64,000 nucleotides of DNA from Coprinus comatus. Lineage: Eukaryota; Basidiomycota; Agaricomycetes; Agaricales; Agaricaceae. Below, in pieces: positions 44,224 through 56,500 of the stretch. The notes beneath the pieces were generated by a model that did no database searches, was not told where the DNA came from, and saw nothing but the letters and a program-made list of their open reading frames with translations. The stretch lies in contig JAWPGT010000039.1 in NCBI GenBank assembly GCA_034638255.1, forward strand, positions 1 through 64,000, written 5' to 3'. Every line of letters starts with the position of its first letter. Within the stretch, counting starts at the first letter, position 1. The translations under genes and the position numbers were made by a program.

Positions 44224-46700
44224 CTTTTGAGATATAAGTTGGGATGCAGAAGTTTTGGCATTGATTTGTATAAGGCGGCCAGCCAATCCAGTGTCAAGGA
44301 TATCAGGGAGCGATTGTGCAGCAATGCGGAGGTTTTTAGGAATGTCAATTGGGTCTTCATTGTAACAGGTGACTTCATTGATTGTGATGGAATTTTCGAG
44401 TTGGGAGCAGGAGATGGTTCTAGAAGATGGTGAACGCCATCAGAATGTTTTGGCAGTCCAATCAATGTCGGGATTGTACTGTTCCAGAAAGGAAAACCCT
44501 AGAATGGCAGGGTGTTTTCCAATTCCAATAACATAGGTATCTGTCTTGATGTTTCGACCATCGATGATACATTCCACAACTACTTTTTCAGTGATTGTCC
44601 CACTGATATTTTCTGTTCCATCGACATTCGTAACAGCAATTGGGGGTTCCACAGGGGTTTGTTGGAGGTTAAGGGAGCATGCGGTTTTCTCGGAAACAAA
44701 GTTTCCTTGAGCTCCTGAATCAATCAGGGCATTGAGGGTGGCGATCTGGTGGGAGTGGTGATTTTGAAGATAGATGGGTAAATAAATAGATTTCTCATTG
44801 CGGGACAGAATGAGAGGAATAACAGAAATGTTCACTGGTGGCGGAATGTCTGGTTTGGGAGAATAAATAGGGTCCGGTATGTCCATTGTCTTTGAAGTAG
44901 AGGAGTGAGTAGTACTAATGTCCGATTCATCGTCTGTAAAGGAGAGATTGTCTGAGTCTTGAGAATCTTCATGAATCACCGAAAGGATAGTGGAGGCTGG
45001 ATGGGTTTGACTTGTTGCCTTAAGCAAAACCCGGCCTAAAAATTCAAATCTTCTTCATCTTCAATCAGTGTTGATGCCACTTTCATGAAGCTATGGAATT
45101 TGTCGATTCCATTGTTCTTCTTCTTCTTTTTGAAAGGTCTGTTTGATGAGGATGATTTCTTGTTGTGGGGTTTGGAGGAGGAGGATTGACGTTTGGGGCA
45201 TTCTCGGAAGAAATGTCCAGCATTTCCACAAGAGAAGCAGACACCTCGGCTACGACATTCCTTTTGTCATTCCATGAGGACCATTCCAAGAATTAATTCA
45301 ACTTTGTTTTCTTCATCAGATTCTTCTGAATCGGAAGAGTCAAAATCTGGGATTCCAACTTCTTCATATTCATCATCATCATATCGTCCAGCAGCATCAA
45401 TCTCCATTGGTTCTCCTTGGGGTAGTTTGGAGATGTTGAAGTTGTGTTTCTGATAACTGTTTGGAGGACAGGGTTTGTGATTGATCTGACGGATAGCTTG
45501 ATCAAGTTGGGTGGCAATGGTAGTCCATTCATCGAATGTAGTTGGTTGAGGGTAGCGAAGAGCAATGGCTTCTCGGATTTTTGGAGGGAGTGTAGAACAG
45601 AATGAATCGACTTTGTAGGTGTCATTGTCAATTCCAGCCAAGTCAAGAAGTTGCTTGACATTATTAACATGATCTTCCATATTTTGCCAAGGAAGCATGC
45701 AATAAGTCTTGAGCTTGTTGTGAGCATCGGCAGCTTCAGCATGGGGTTGGAAAGCTCGGTCAAGACTTGTGATGAAATCGTGCCATGTTCCATAACTATA
45801 CGTTCCTGCTTCTTCACCTCTATGAGAACTCAAATATTGCCTTCAGAAATGACCACAACTCCCATGAGTTAATAATTGGAGAACAACTGGTATGGCTTGT
45901 TCTGTTTGGATAGCACTGTTTTGAAAGTATTTGGGTTTCGATTGTAGGGCAAGGATGATGCTATCTTTCCAATTCTCATAATGGATGGGTTTTCCATCAA
46001 ACTTTTCGATTGGGATATCAAACTTTCCATTGTAGTTTTCTTCGGTAGGTTAGTTGGTCATTCTGGAGGGAGGACGAGCTGGGTTTCTGGGTGTAGGTGA
46101 TTGAGCATGAGAGTGGGTTTGGGAAACTGAGTGGATAGAAGCGTCATTGGGTGAGGAAGGATTGGGATTGGTTCCAAATGGGTTGGCAGAGGGGTGAGTT
46201 CGGATAGGTGATGGTATAGGGAATAAGTCTAGAGCGGTGACTTTATCACGGATTGCGTTTCTGAGGTTTGCAAGTTCTTTGCTATCGAATGATGTTTGTG
46301 CTTTGTTGACTTTGATAGTGGTATTGAGATCAGGGTTGCTGATGGTTGGTTGATAAAGGTTGTTGACTACTAGGTATAGTTCGTAGGTGTTGACTTGGAT
46401 AAGGAGAGAGGTGGATTTGTAGGGTAGTAGGAAACAAAAGATGTAGTGGATATCAGGAGTGATTTGAGAACTTCCTGCTTTGTTGAGTTCTTTGAATCAT
46501 TTCCAGGTATCAGTGATGCAAATTTGCTGATCCTTTGAGAGTTTGACTCCTGGTGGAAGGTACCTCCTGATTAAGGGAGTTCCAAAGGTTGTGCTGACCT
46601 CTGGGATTTGTACAGCAGAGTCAAAGAGATCAACTAGTTCTTGTTCGTTTGTGTCTCTGGATATGGGAGGAGGAGCGGGTGGTTGTCTGGAAGACAAAGG
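44224..46700 (-). pseudogene. Gypsy D gag and protease, inverted relative to pol
   Basis: On the minus strand the gag starts near 46697 (MSSRQPPAPPPISRD). It shows the capsid-like segment (KFDGKPIHYENWKDS about 46000, WHDFITSLDRAFQPHAE about 45770, PWQNMEDHV) and a CCHC knuckle CFSCGNAGHFFREC (about 45245-45205). The protease has LIDSGAQGNFVSE (about 44725) and ILGFSFLEQYNPDIDW (to about 44440), continuing into the protease-RT linker until 44224. Stops at 46497-46499, 45843-45845 and 45267-45269 are TGA at former CGA codons. The linker ends in AAAAG, which resumes on the other side of the inverted LTR at 47603. Confidence 0.85.
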
Positions 46701-46744
46701 GGTGGAAGAGGAAATTCGGTGGGAGGCAATTGTGGAAACTTGGG

Positions 46745-47062
46745 GTGCTGCTTGCTAAAGGCAGCCCTTCTTCTTTAAGAGGGTATGTTCTCAGCCACTA
46801 CTTGCTTAAGGTAGTCCTGCTCGACAGCGAGGTATGTTATCAGCCCGGATCTTGATCCTATGCATGAAGGTTGGTGCTAATTTTCCAAATAATGACGGTT
46901 GCGGGTTAGGCGGTTGTCAAAGGAAATAAAAGCAATGGATTGCAGAGACTCTGGTTAGGAGTTTGCACAGAGTTGGGTTGGGGAGGGTGACAAGTGCAGA
47001 GACCTGGGTTAGAGGTTCACGGAGGAAGACAATGACAGAGATCCTGGTTAGGGATTCGTCGA
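46745..47062 (-). repeat. Degenerate leader repeats of Gypsy D
   Basis: Two sets. A unit of about 50 bp occurs twice at 46748-46845 (CTTGCT-AAGG.AG.CC....GGTATGTT.TCAGCC). A unit of about 40 bp occurs three times at 46930-47062 (CAGAGA-CCTGGTTAG-GTTC). They lie in the 5' leader of the inverted gag half, like the leader repeats of element B. Confidence 0.65.
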
Positions 47063-47067
47063 GTTGT

Positions 47068-47077
47068 AGCTTAATAC
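47068..47077 (-). promoter_or_regulatory. Gypsy D primer-binding site complementary to its own RNA 5' end
   Basis: On the minus strand GTATTAAGCT follows the LTR after two bases. It is the exact complement of AGCTTAATAC, which lies 35 nt downstream of TATAAATA in the D LTRs (43966-43975; 47328-47337 inverted). Same Tf1-like self-priming design as element B, with unrelated sequence. Confidence 0.78.
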
Positions 47078-47079
47078 AA

Positions 47080-47602
47080 TGTTATAGATCTTGCCTATAC
47101 CTCCGTTTCGGTATAGACAATGCTATGATGGATCTCTTCAAGATGCTTGTAGGAGGAGAACGTCTACTCAGACTGAGACTACTTTCAGGGGACAACCTCC
47201 ACAGTACTCAGACTGTAGATCACAGGTGTTCCTTACTGGTAAGCTGTTCGTGCAAGAGTTAGAGCTGACTCTGGTTCTAGGTATCAAGTTGAGGGCGATG
47301 AACGAGATAGAGTAGAAGCAACTTAGAGTATTAAGCTGAAGCTTAATCTCTGTCACTGTCCATGTATTTATACAACTACAAGTACAGGTTGTAGGCTATG
47401 CTTGATACATGTGAGACAGGAGAGTGAAACTATCTACAGCTGAAACAGTGAGTAAAACAACAAGTGGAAGTCTGTAGAAACTACTAGTCTGAGGCTATAT
47501 GAAACATCAGTCCAAGGCTATGTAAAACAGATAGAAGAGAAAGTACACTATCATCCATCATTAGTTCTAATGATTAGTTGTGATAAATATGAAACCGTAA
47601 CA
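47080..47602 (-). repeat. Inverted Gypsy D LTR
   Basis: 523 bp in minus orientation (TGTTACGGTTTC at 47602, ...ATAACA at 47080). It is flanked by AAAAG at 47603-47607. The partner copy of that 5-bp duplication is the CTTTT at 44224-44228, that is, on the far side of the inverted gag block. Confidence 0.9.
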
Positions 47603-50484
47603 AAAAGCATGCAAAAGCTACTTCATCCAATCCAAAGGAAATAGTTCCTAGAACATTATGGAAATATCTTCCTGTCTTCGACAAGAAGGCCTCAGAACAA
47701 TTTCCTCCATCATGACCTTGTGATCATCACATTGATCTAAAAGAAACCTTCACTCCAAAGTCTTACAAACCATATCGCCTTGCACTGGCTGAAATGGATG
47801 AATTAAAGACCTTTCTTGATGAAAACCTAGCCAAAGGATATATCCAACCATCTAAATCTCCTATGGCATCACCGTTCTTTTTCGTCAACAAGAAAGATGG
47901 AAAGTCTCTTAGACCATGTCAAGATTATCACTACCTCAATTCCCACACTGTGAAAAACACCTATCCCATTCCCAACGTCAGCTCAATTATGGACCGCCTC
48001 TGTGGAGCTAAATACTTCACCAAAATGGACGTTCATCTTGGATATAACAACATTCGCATCTTTGATGGAGACCAATGGAAAGGAGCATTTAAAACTCCAT
48101 TTGGTCTTTTCGAACCCACTGTTATGTTCTTTGGAATGACAAATTCTCCTGCAACATTCCAGGCAATGATGGACCATATCTTCCAAGATCTCATTGACAA
48201 ACCTGGTTGTACTGCAGTTATTGTCTATATGGATGATATTCTCATTTTCTCTGACAACAAGCAAGATCTTAACAAGATGACTCTAGAAGTTCTAAAAAGA
48301 GTCCAGGAAAACAATCTTTATCTCAAGACCGAGAAATGCGAATTCAAGAAAACCTCCATAGAATTCCTAGGAATGACAATAAGTCAGAACAGTATCACCA
48401 TGTCTGAAGACAAATTGGCTGGGATTGCAGAATGGCCTATTCCAACATCACAACACGAAGTTAGAAAATTCTTAGGATTTGCAAACTTCTACTGAAAATT
48501 CATCAAGAACTACACCAATATCACCTGTCCTCTAAATGACCTTCTACGCAAGTCGGTAGCATTTAAATGGACCCCAGAAGCAGAAGAAGCTTTCAATACT
48601 GTTAAAGACATGTTTGCGAACAGATCTATCCTTCTCACTCCTGATCCTCACAAACCTTTCCATGTCGAAACAGATGCTTCTGACTTTGCAACGGGCGGTG
48701 TTCTATGTCAAACTGATGAGAATGGAGTTACAAGACCTTGTGCATTCCATTCTAAATCCCTTGGACCTGCGGAATGCAACTATCCCACTCCGGACAAAGA
48801 ACTTCTTGCGATCAAACAAGCTTTTGATGACTGGCGCCACTACCTACTAGGATCGCCGCATATAGTAACTGTGCACAGTGATCACAACAATCTCCGTTTT
48901 TGGCAAGATTCGCAGAAGCTGTCATGTCATCAAGCTCGCACTTGGGCTGAACTGCAGAAATACAACTTTGTGATAAAACACAAACCAGGAAAAGAAATTC
49001 CTGCTGCAGATGCACTCTCTAGACAACCAGATCATAACTTTGACTCTGCTGAAGAAAATGTGGACATTGTGGTTCTACCAAACAAGCTATTCTTAAACGC
49101 CACTTCAACTGAACCTGCCTTAATTGCTCAAGAACCCACTCTGAAGGAGAAACAACGGCTTCTAGCACAGCATCATGATCACCATTCCGCAGGCCACCCT
49201 GGAATAGATGAAACATTAAGACGAATCCAGTTAATAGTGAAATGGCCTGGTATGCACGATTTCATTACCAACTACGTCAAAGCCTGTCCACAATGCCAAC
49301 AATTCAAGATTGATCGGAATCCTGCAAAACCTCCATTCCAACCGCTTCCCCCATCCGAATCTATGCGCATTTTTGGCGATATTGCTATGGACCTGATCAC
49401 CGATCTTCCTATTTGCAGAAAATTTGATTCTATATTATCTGTGATAGATCACGGATTATCAAAGGGGATAATACTCTGTCCAACATCAAAAACCTGCACT
49501 TTTGCCGACATCTCTAAACTCCTGATTGACAATGTCTACAAACAGTTTGGTACCCCCAACACTATTGTCTCAGACCGCGACCCTCGTTTTGCTTCTAAAG
49601 CTGCCCAAAGGTTTGTCAAGATGCTCCAGATTGACTGGAAACCTTCTACAGCATACCATCCCCAAACAGATGGTGTGACAGAACGAGCCAATCAAGAGAT
49701 TGAAACATATCTCTCAATCTACTGCAATAACCAACCAAATGACTGGGTCAATGCACTTCCACTTCTCGAGTTCAGTTACAACTCCCGTCCCCATGCTGCC
49801 AACAAACGATCACCACTAGAAATTATGACTGGAACAAATCCACCATCCTTCCCCAATGTTATGGAAGAATCTGGTGCACCATCAGTCAATGATCATATTT
49901 GAAAACTTGATCATTTCAGACATGAAGCACTGCTAGCCTATCAATCCGCAGCTAAAGTGATATCTTCTTGTGTCAAACACCCTCATCATCCAACCTATAA
50001 TGAAGGGGATGAAGTTTATCTAAATGCGAAGAATCTTCCAATCCAATATCAGTCATCGAAGATCAAGCCGAAACGTCAAGGTCCCTTCAAAATCCTAAAA
50101 TGCAAAGGACCTCTGACTTATCAACTTCTTCTACCAACTTCATGGAAGATCTACAACACGTTTCATGTGGCTCTGTTGAAACCCGCAGTTCAAAGCGAGA
50201 TCAACCCAAATAAGCCTTCCTCTGAAACTATCCCTGACTTGATAGATGGAGAAGAACACTGGGAAGTCGAAGCAATCATCAATCACAAAAGGAGTAGAAA
50301 CAAGATGAAGTATTTGATCAAATGGAAGGGATTTCCTGACTCAGAGAACACTTGGGAACCAGAAGAGAATGTTTCAGATTCAGCAAAAGAACTGTTTGGA
50401 GAGTACCAGAAGAACCATCGCCTTTCACTTAAAAGGGCTCCTCCCAAAAAGACACTCTCTACCCCCCCTTGCAGATATAAATGA
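47603..50484 (+). pseudogene. Gypsy D pol: reverse transcriptase, RNase H, integrase, chromodomain
   Basis: Reverse transcriptase from about 47640 shows SPMASPFFFV, RPCQDYHYLN, DVHLGYNN and VYMDDILIF. RNase H shows ETDASDFATGG and HYLLGSPH. The integrase has an HHCC finger (HHDHHSAGHPG, CPQCQQFK), DLITDLP, SDRDPRF and NQEIE, then GPFKILK and a chromodomain (YLIKWKGFPDSENTWEPEENV, about 50310-50370). In-frame TGA codons at 47713-47715, 48493-48495 and 49900-49902 fall where element B or related proteins have Arg. Apart from these stops the frame is continuous, so frameshifts are rare in this copy. Confidence 0.93.
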
Positions 50485-52142
50485 CCGAACACTCTCCTCT
50501 GGAATACTTGCCCTCTACCACTCACTCTTCCACACCAAACCTCACCTCCTCTCACTCATCCTCCACACCAAGCCTAAGCTCTGTCACCAACAATAGATTC
50601 CTCTCACCAGCAACCACACCCCCTCGAACAGAATCCTCACCAGGAACTGGCAATACTCCTCTTGCTTTTAACCCAGCTTTTGATCCTAACCAACTTTGAC
50701 TGGACGATCCAGAAGTTCAGCACCTTCTTGATACTGCTATTGAAGACCTGCCTCCTCACATACTCCATTGCTTTCACATTGACACTCCTATCGATCATAC
50801 TGCTTACCCACCTGGAACAACTCTGATTGAGGAACCCCAACTCGCTGCAGCTATAGTCCTGGCAAGGTTCAATGCCATTCCACCTACCATGGATCAAACA
50901 GAGACACCCCTCGCTCACCCCGTACCCCGCATTGCCACTCCAGACACAGTCTCTCCCCTCATTGAACGACCAACCACTGCACCCTCTAGGACAGATGGTA
51001 ACTTGCCTGAACCGGTATATGTGTCGGAAATTCACCCACGAAGCGCACCTGCCACCCCCTCCATTCATAATTTGAGTACATCAGAATGGGGAAATCACTA
51101 TAACTGGAGAAGGGGAGTTGGACATCCAAACATGCTTTCCTACCATGACAAGGGAGAGGCACCACAAGAACTACCAGCTGGATCCAATGCCGAGTTTCTC
51201 ACCCTTCCATATTTCGAGAAACTCTATGAACTCTGGAATGTCCTCACCCACATTGCGTCGACGGCACGAGCAGAACGATATGCTCCCACCTCTACACCCA
51301 GTTGCCTGGCACAATTATACTTCGTTCGACAGCTCGGGGAGACCGTTACTGAGTACCTCGCCCATGCATCAGAGATCTCAGAAGCCTCTACCCCCACAAC
51401 CAACCCTCCATGACCAGATGACCCAACGGGATCGGATGTTCCTAGAAATGTTGGATGTGAGAACCCCAGCCTCCCAGCTAGCTAGGTTCCTCCTGCCAAT
51501 CTCCTTACCGATATCCCCAATACCCATCCAATCGCCCCGGACCATCCATTCGCCAACCTTGGTTCCAGATATCCATATTGATACACCACGCCCGCTCTTT
51601 ACCATCCCCCAAACCGACGAGAGGCCCATGTCTTACAAAATATCTCCAACCCACCATTTGAGTCATCAAGAGCAGTTCATTACGCATCGTCATTAAGGGA
51701 ACTGGCTGATAAGATCATTGATTCTGTGGATTTTGAGCAACGGTTTGGAAGGTTCCCAATTTACAAGTTGAAAGAGGATATCATGAAGAAAGACATTCCC
51801 CTCATTGTCTACAACCAGTTCACTGACGAAGAAAAGAAGTGTTATGATTATGGTTGTATTGTCTGTGGATTAGTCGGACACATTGGATCGTCATGCCCTG
51901 ACTACCAATGCCAATTCTGCAATACCATGGGACATTATTCCTGGACTTGCAAGAATCGACCCACATCCCCAGTCATTGTCTCTCGACTCAATACTCCTGA
52001 ACCACTGGAACCAGCCACTCCCATCGCACTCACTAGAGCACAAGATCAAATCACTCCGGAAATCTTTGGTACCCAGAAGGCTCACGGCTTGCAATTCCAT
52101 CGTGTCGGGCATACATCATCCCTCCTCACTCCTCTCCCTTGA
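50481..52142 (+). pseudogene. Gypsy D third ORF with tandem zinc knuckles
   Basis: It follows the chromodomain directly, with a 4-base-scale overlap (ATG 50481, pol stop 50484). The N-terminal part is Ser/Thr/Pro-rich, the middle has WGNHYNWRRGVGHPN and FEKLYELWNVL, then a basic region (FEQRFGRFPIYKLKEDIMKK) leads to two knuckles at 51838-51960, CIVCGLVGHIGSSC and CQFCNTMGHYSWTC, joined by PDYQ. Stops at 50697, 51411 and 52140 are TGA at likely CGA sites; one frame change lies near 51640. The knuckle pair and spacing match ORF3 of element B, while other parts are very divergent. Confidence 0.75.
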
Positions 52143-52644
52143 CGTCTTGATGAGAATCAAAACCCCGAATTCACCACCACATACCTGTTGACCACTCATC
52201 CTACTTCAGATTGAATTCTGGCTCATCGAACTCTCGCTCCCCTCACCAATGACTGTCCCTTTCTGGCCAACCTGGAGAATGATGGAAACTATTGAGGAGA
52301 TACCACACCATGGGTCAACCCCAGAATGCCACCGAACAGAGTCACCTATCGAGATGAACAAGACAACTGCTGAGTAGATGAAATTCGTCACCCCTCCCAG
52401 TTCCTACATCGCATCTCACACACACCACCTCTTTGGGAAATTCCTACTTCAGCAGTACACCACCCTCTTCCTGCCAGACCACCCACTCTGCTGCCTGCCT
52501 ACCAATCTCGACCCTCTTGCTATGACAGATGTGTCTAAACGTGGACTTATTTTTCCTGAGTACTTTTTCTTTTATTTTTCGTCTGGACTATTACCTTGAA
52601 CTATTATTTATGAACTATGGACTAGTTCTCTAGAAAGGGGATAA

Positions 52645-53159
52645 TGTTACGGTTTCATATTTATCACAACTAATGTCAACATCGACATGTTGTGGTAAAT
52701 GCTCGGATAAATATCGTCGGACTTAGTAAAGACGTATTGTGTACATGCGGCTCATCTCCACTTCCATATGCTTTACTTACTTCTATTCTCATGACTATTT
52801 CTGTACTCACCGCACTGTACCCATTCTCTCATGTATTTTCCCATGTGCTGTATATCCGTATTTATATCAAGTAGACTACACTGTAGTTCCTTGTCCACTT
52901 GAATTCAATACGACTGGGTTGTGTCCACATCTAGCCGGTCATCTTCCTCAGAGACTCATATCTCCTACCAGCGTAATTCCTACAACTAATCATTAGAACT
53001 AATGATGGACGATAGTGTACTTTCTCTTCTATCTGTTTTACATAGCCTTGGACTGATGTTTCATATAGCCTCAGACTAGTAGTTTCTACAGACTTCCACT
53101 TGTCGTTTCACTCACTGTTTCAGCTGTAGATAGTTTCACTCTCCTGTCTCACATGTATC
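52645..53159 (+). repeat. Gypsy D 3' LTR, left part
   Basis: Starts TGTTACGGTTTC after a polypurine tract (AGAAAGGGGAT, 52632-52642). It is interrupted at 52674-52984 by a solo LTR and broken off at 53159 by copia C. It resumes at 59790. Confidence 0.9.
52674..52984 (+). repeat. Solo LTR (311 bp) inside the Gypsy D LTR
   Basis: TGTCAACATCGACATG...CCTACA with the 5-bp duplication ACTAA on both sides (52669-52673 and 52985-52989). TATCAAG/TATATCCGTATTTATA-type promoter sequence lies near 52845. The family is unrelated in sequence to A, B, C or D. Confidence 0.88.
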
Positions 53160-53533
53160 TGTTGAAGCGAGCGCGAATACAAGACATTGGAAATATCAAT
53201 AAGTATATGCATGAAGTGGAGTAGTATGTTTGTAGGTTGCTTGTGAGAGTGAGTAGAAAGTAGTTGTTAGAGAACTAGAGAAATACAAAGAGGAATGTCC
53301 AGTATTTATACGATAATGCAATGGTCCATGCTACAACTAAAAGGAGTCAGGTGTCTACTACGTGTCAGGTATTTATACGTGAAACAGGAGGTGATACAGG
53401 AGTTGAAACACATAGATGAAACACTAACTACAACCAATAAGAGCTGCCATATAATGCTGCGAAAGATGAAAGTGAAACGAAAAACTAATGAAAAAGTCAC
53501 ATGACTATCTAATAATAGTCCACATTTTCAACA
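53160..53533 (-). repeat. Copia C 3' LTR
   Basis: 374 bp, minus orientation, preceded on that strand by the polypurine tract AAAAGGGGAG (53534-53543). Confidence 0.92.
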
Positions 53534-53578
53534 CTCCCCTTTTCGTAAGGGTCGTCGACTTATAAGCGCCAATACTCA

Positions 53579-56500
53579 CTAGTCCATTTTATTTTTTAAA
53601 TTGTGCTTGGAAGCAGCAAAGGTTGGGTTGGAAAACACGAGTCCATAACATTTGTTCCTGAAGTTCTTGAATTTAACTCGACCAAGGTTCTTTGTAAGAA
53701 GATCTGCAGGATTCGATGTGCCAGGAATAAAATATAACAGAACCTTCTTTTCAGTTAAGCACTGCTGAATGAAGTGGAATTTAATGTCAATGTGTTTTGA
53801 CCTTTTCTCAACAGTTGGATTTTGAGCGATGAAAAGGGAACCCATATTGTCACCACAAATTTCCATTGGTTCATTAGATAAACCAAGTTCCATCATAACC
53901 TGACAAATCCACACAGCCTGACAGCAGCTATCAGAGAGCGCCATATATTCAGCCTCAGTGGAAGGCAAAGCTACAGTCTTCTGTGCTCGACTGACCCATG
54001 CTACTGGACAGGAGGCTAAAGACGTAAAGTAACCAGTCTGAGAACAATGAGAAGATGGATCACTATCCCAATCCAAATCACTGTAAGTGATGAATGATTC
54101 ACCTTTTCCTCCATCAACCACCATGTGGTATTCTTTGGTAGCGAGAAGGTATTGGCAAATATAGAGAGCACGTTTTAGATGCTCCTCAGAAGGATTGTGT
54201 GCATGCTGACTCATTTTCGTCACTGCGAACCCAATATCAGGGCGAGTTCCAATCATTATGTACAGCAGTGATCCTATCACTTGTTGGTAATATGTTCTCC
54301 GCATGGTGTTAATCGGAGCAAGATTAGGGATCAGGTGATATCCTTCTGGCAGCGGAGTTCGCGCCAGTTTGTTATCACAACCTTGACCATCGATCTTAAA
54401 TCTTTCAAGGACCTTCTCAAGGTAAGAAGATTGATCCAAGAAAATCTTCCGATTTGCTCGATCATGACGAATACACATGCCTAAAAACTCTTTGGCTTCA
54501 CCAGCATCACGGCATTCCCAATGCTTCATAAACTTCCCTTTGAGCTTTTTAAGCAGGGCGGAGTCATTTCCCATAAAAAGTATGTTATCAACATAGACAA
54601 CAGCAATGCAGATCTTGCCAGTCTTCTTGTCTTGGTAAATATATACGCCGGCATCAGATTCACATTGACTAAAGCCTAGGTCTTTCATGGAAGAAGCCAT
54701 TTCTTTCCACCAGGCTAGTCCGGCTTGTTTAAGGCCGTACAATGCACGTTGTAACCTCCAGACCTTTGTTTCTTTCCCTTTTTGAATAAATCCCTCTGGT
54801 TGTTCCATATAGATTTCTTCATCCAGTTTTCCGTACAAGTAAGCTGTCTTTACATTGACAGACTCAATATCCCAATCGTTTAAGGCGGCAAGCCCAAGAA
54901 GGATACGAGAAGACTCATAGTGTACAACTGGAGAGAATAACTCATCAAAGTCGATACCTTCGACTTGAGAGAAACCTTTCGCCACGAGACGAGCACGTTT
55001 CCGGCCATCTCCTTTGACGTTAAACACCCATCGGTTTTTAATAGCTTTCCTCCCCTTAGGGAGATCCACGTATTCATATACTTTGTGTTTTTTAAGCACA
55101 ACTAGCTCATCATTACATGCTTCCATCCATTTCTCCCGTTCTTCTGGATCAAGTTTTGATAGATCACGGAATTGAACAGGGATATTTGCAGCATTTGAAT
55201 GCGCAATTTTGGCCTTGGTCAGCAGAATGTTGATCCATTCTAACCCCCCTTCCCTGGAGAGCCGTTGCATCGTTTCATCCTCATTCTCAGGAGGTGCAGC
55301 ATGATTGCGCTCCCCTTGAGTTTCCATCCAACGACGATAATTTTCAGCAAATTGCTCAAGCCTTTGGCGAGCTTCATCGTCAGAAAGATTTTGAGGTCTA
55401 CCACGAGGCATCTTGAACCGGTTTGATGGACCAGGTTCTTCCAAGGAAATCTTGTCATAATCTCTCAAGATCTCGGAAGGATGTTTCCTCCCATACACGT
55501 TATCTGGTTTCTCTGGAATTGTCCTTTCTCTGCCTGATCGGCGAGGTGGGTCAATTGAAGGAGCCTCCGGAACTTTGTGTTTTGGTAATGGACGCGTGTT
55601 CCTTGGACGAAGAGGACTCGGACTTCTTTCCGGAGTTGGAGAATGTGTGTGATCATGATGATCATGGAAATCTCCGTCTAAGCTACCATTATCACTACTG
55701 TGATCACTCCAGTAACTCAACGCGTCATCTTCACTTTCAGTTTCAACTTTTGGTTGTCTGGAAGGAGATTTCGCAGGAGGAGTGGGTGGAGCTGGTTTGC
55801 TAGGAGGAGAAGGAGGAGGGAGAGAGGGATCGTGAGCAGGTGGTGGAACTGAAGGTCGAGTCGGATGACTCGGTGTCTTCGGAGGTATAGCTGGTGGGTT
55901 TGCTGGGAAATCAACTGAATCTGTATCGGATCCTTTATCTGACATACCATCAAAAAGATCCTCAGGAGGATTTGGAGGAGTTCGTAGATCTCTACGTCGA
56001 TCTGGGGCAGTTGATTCGCATTTAGGGAACCAATCTTCCTCGAAGATAGCTGTGTGGCCTATATATACCACGTTACCATGTTGGTGCCTCATGAATTTTA
56101 GGTTGCGACCATCATAACCCAAAAATATCATCATTTCTGACTTTGCAGCAAGTTTAGACTCGCGCACAGCAGGAGGCAGGTATACGTAAGCACCACATCT
56201 GAACACATGTAAATGGTTCACATTAGGCATTTTCCCGTTCATTTTTTCAAATGGAGTCATAAACTCGAGACATTTCATTGGTGTACGATTGTACAAGTGA
56301 ACTGCAGTTTCCACCGCAAATTCCCACCAACTCTCTGGTAAACATGCATGAAGTCTCATGGCTTCAGACTTCTCGTGAATCGTACGATTCAAGTGTTCTG
56401 CACGTCCATTCTGCTCGTGGATATGAGGAGCAGTAGTCTCGTGAACAATACCAGTGGACTTGAATAGATCTCGCAATCTATCAGACATGTATTCCCCCCC

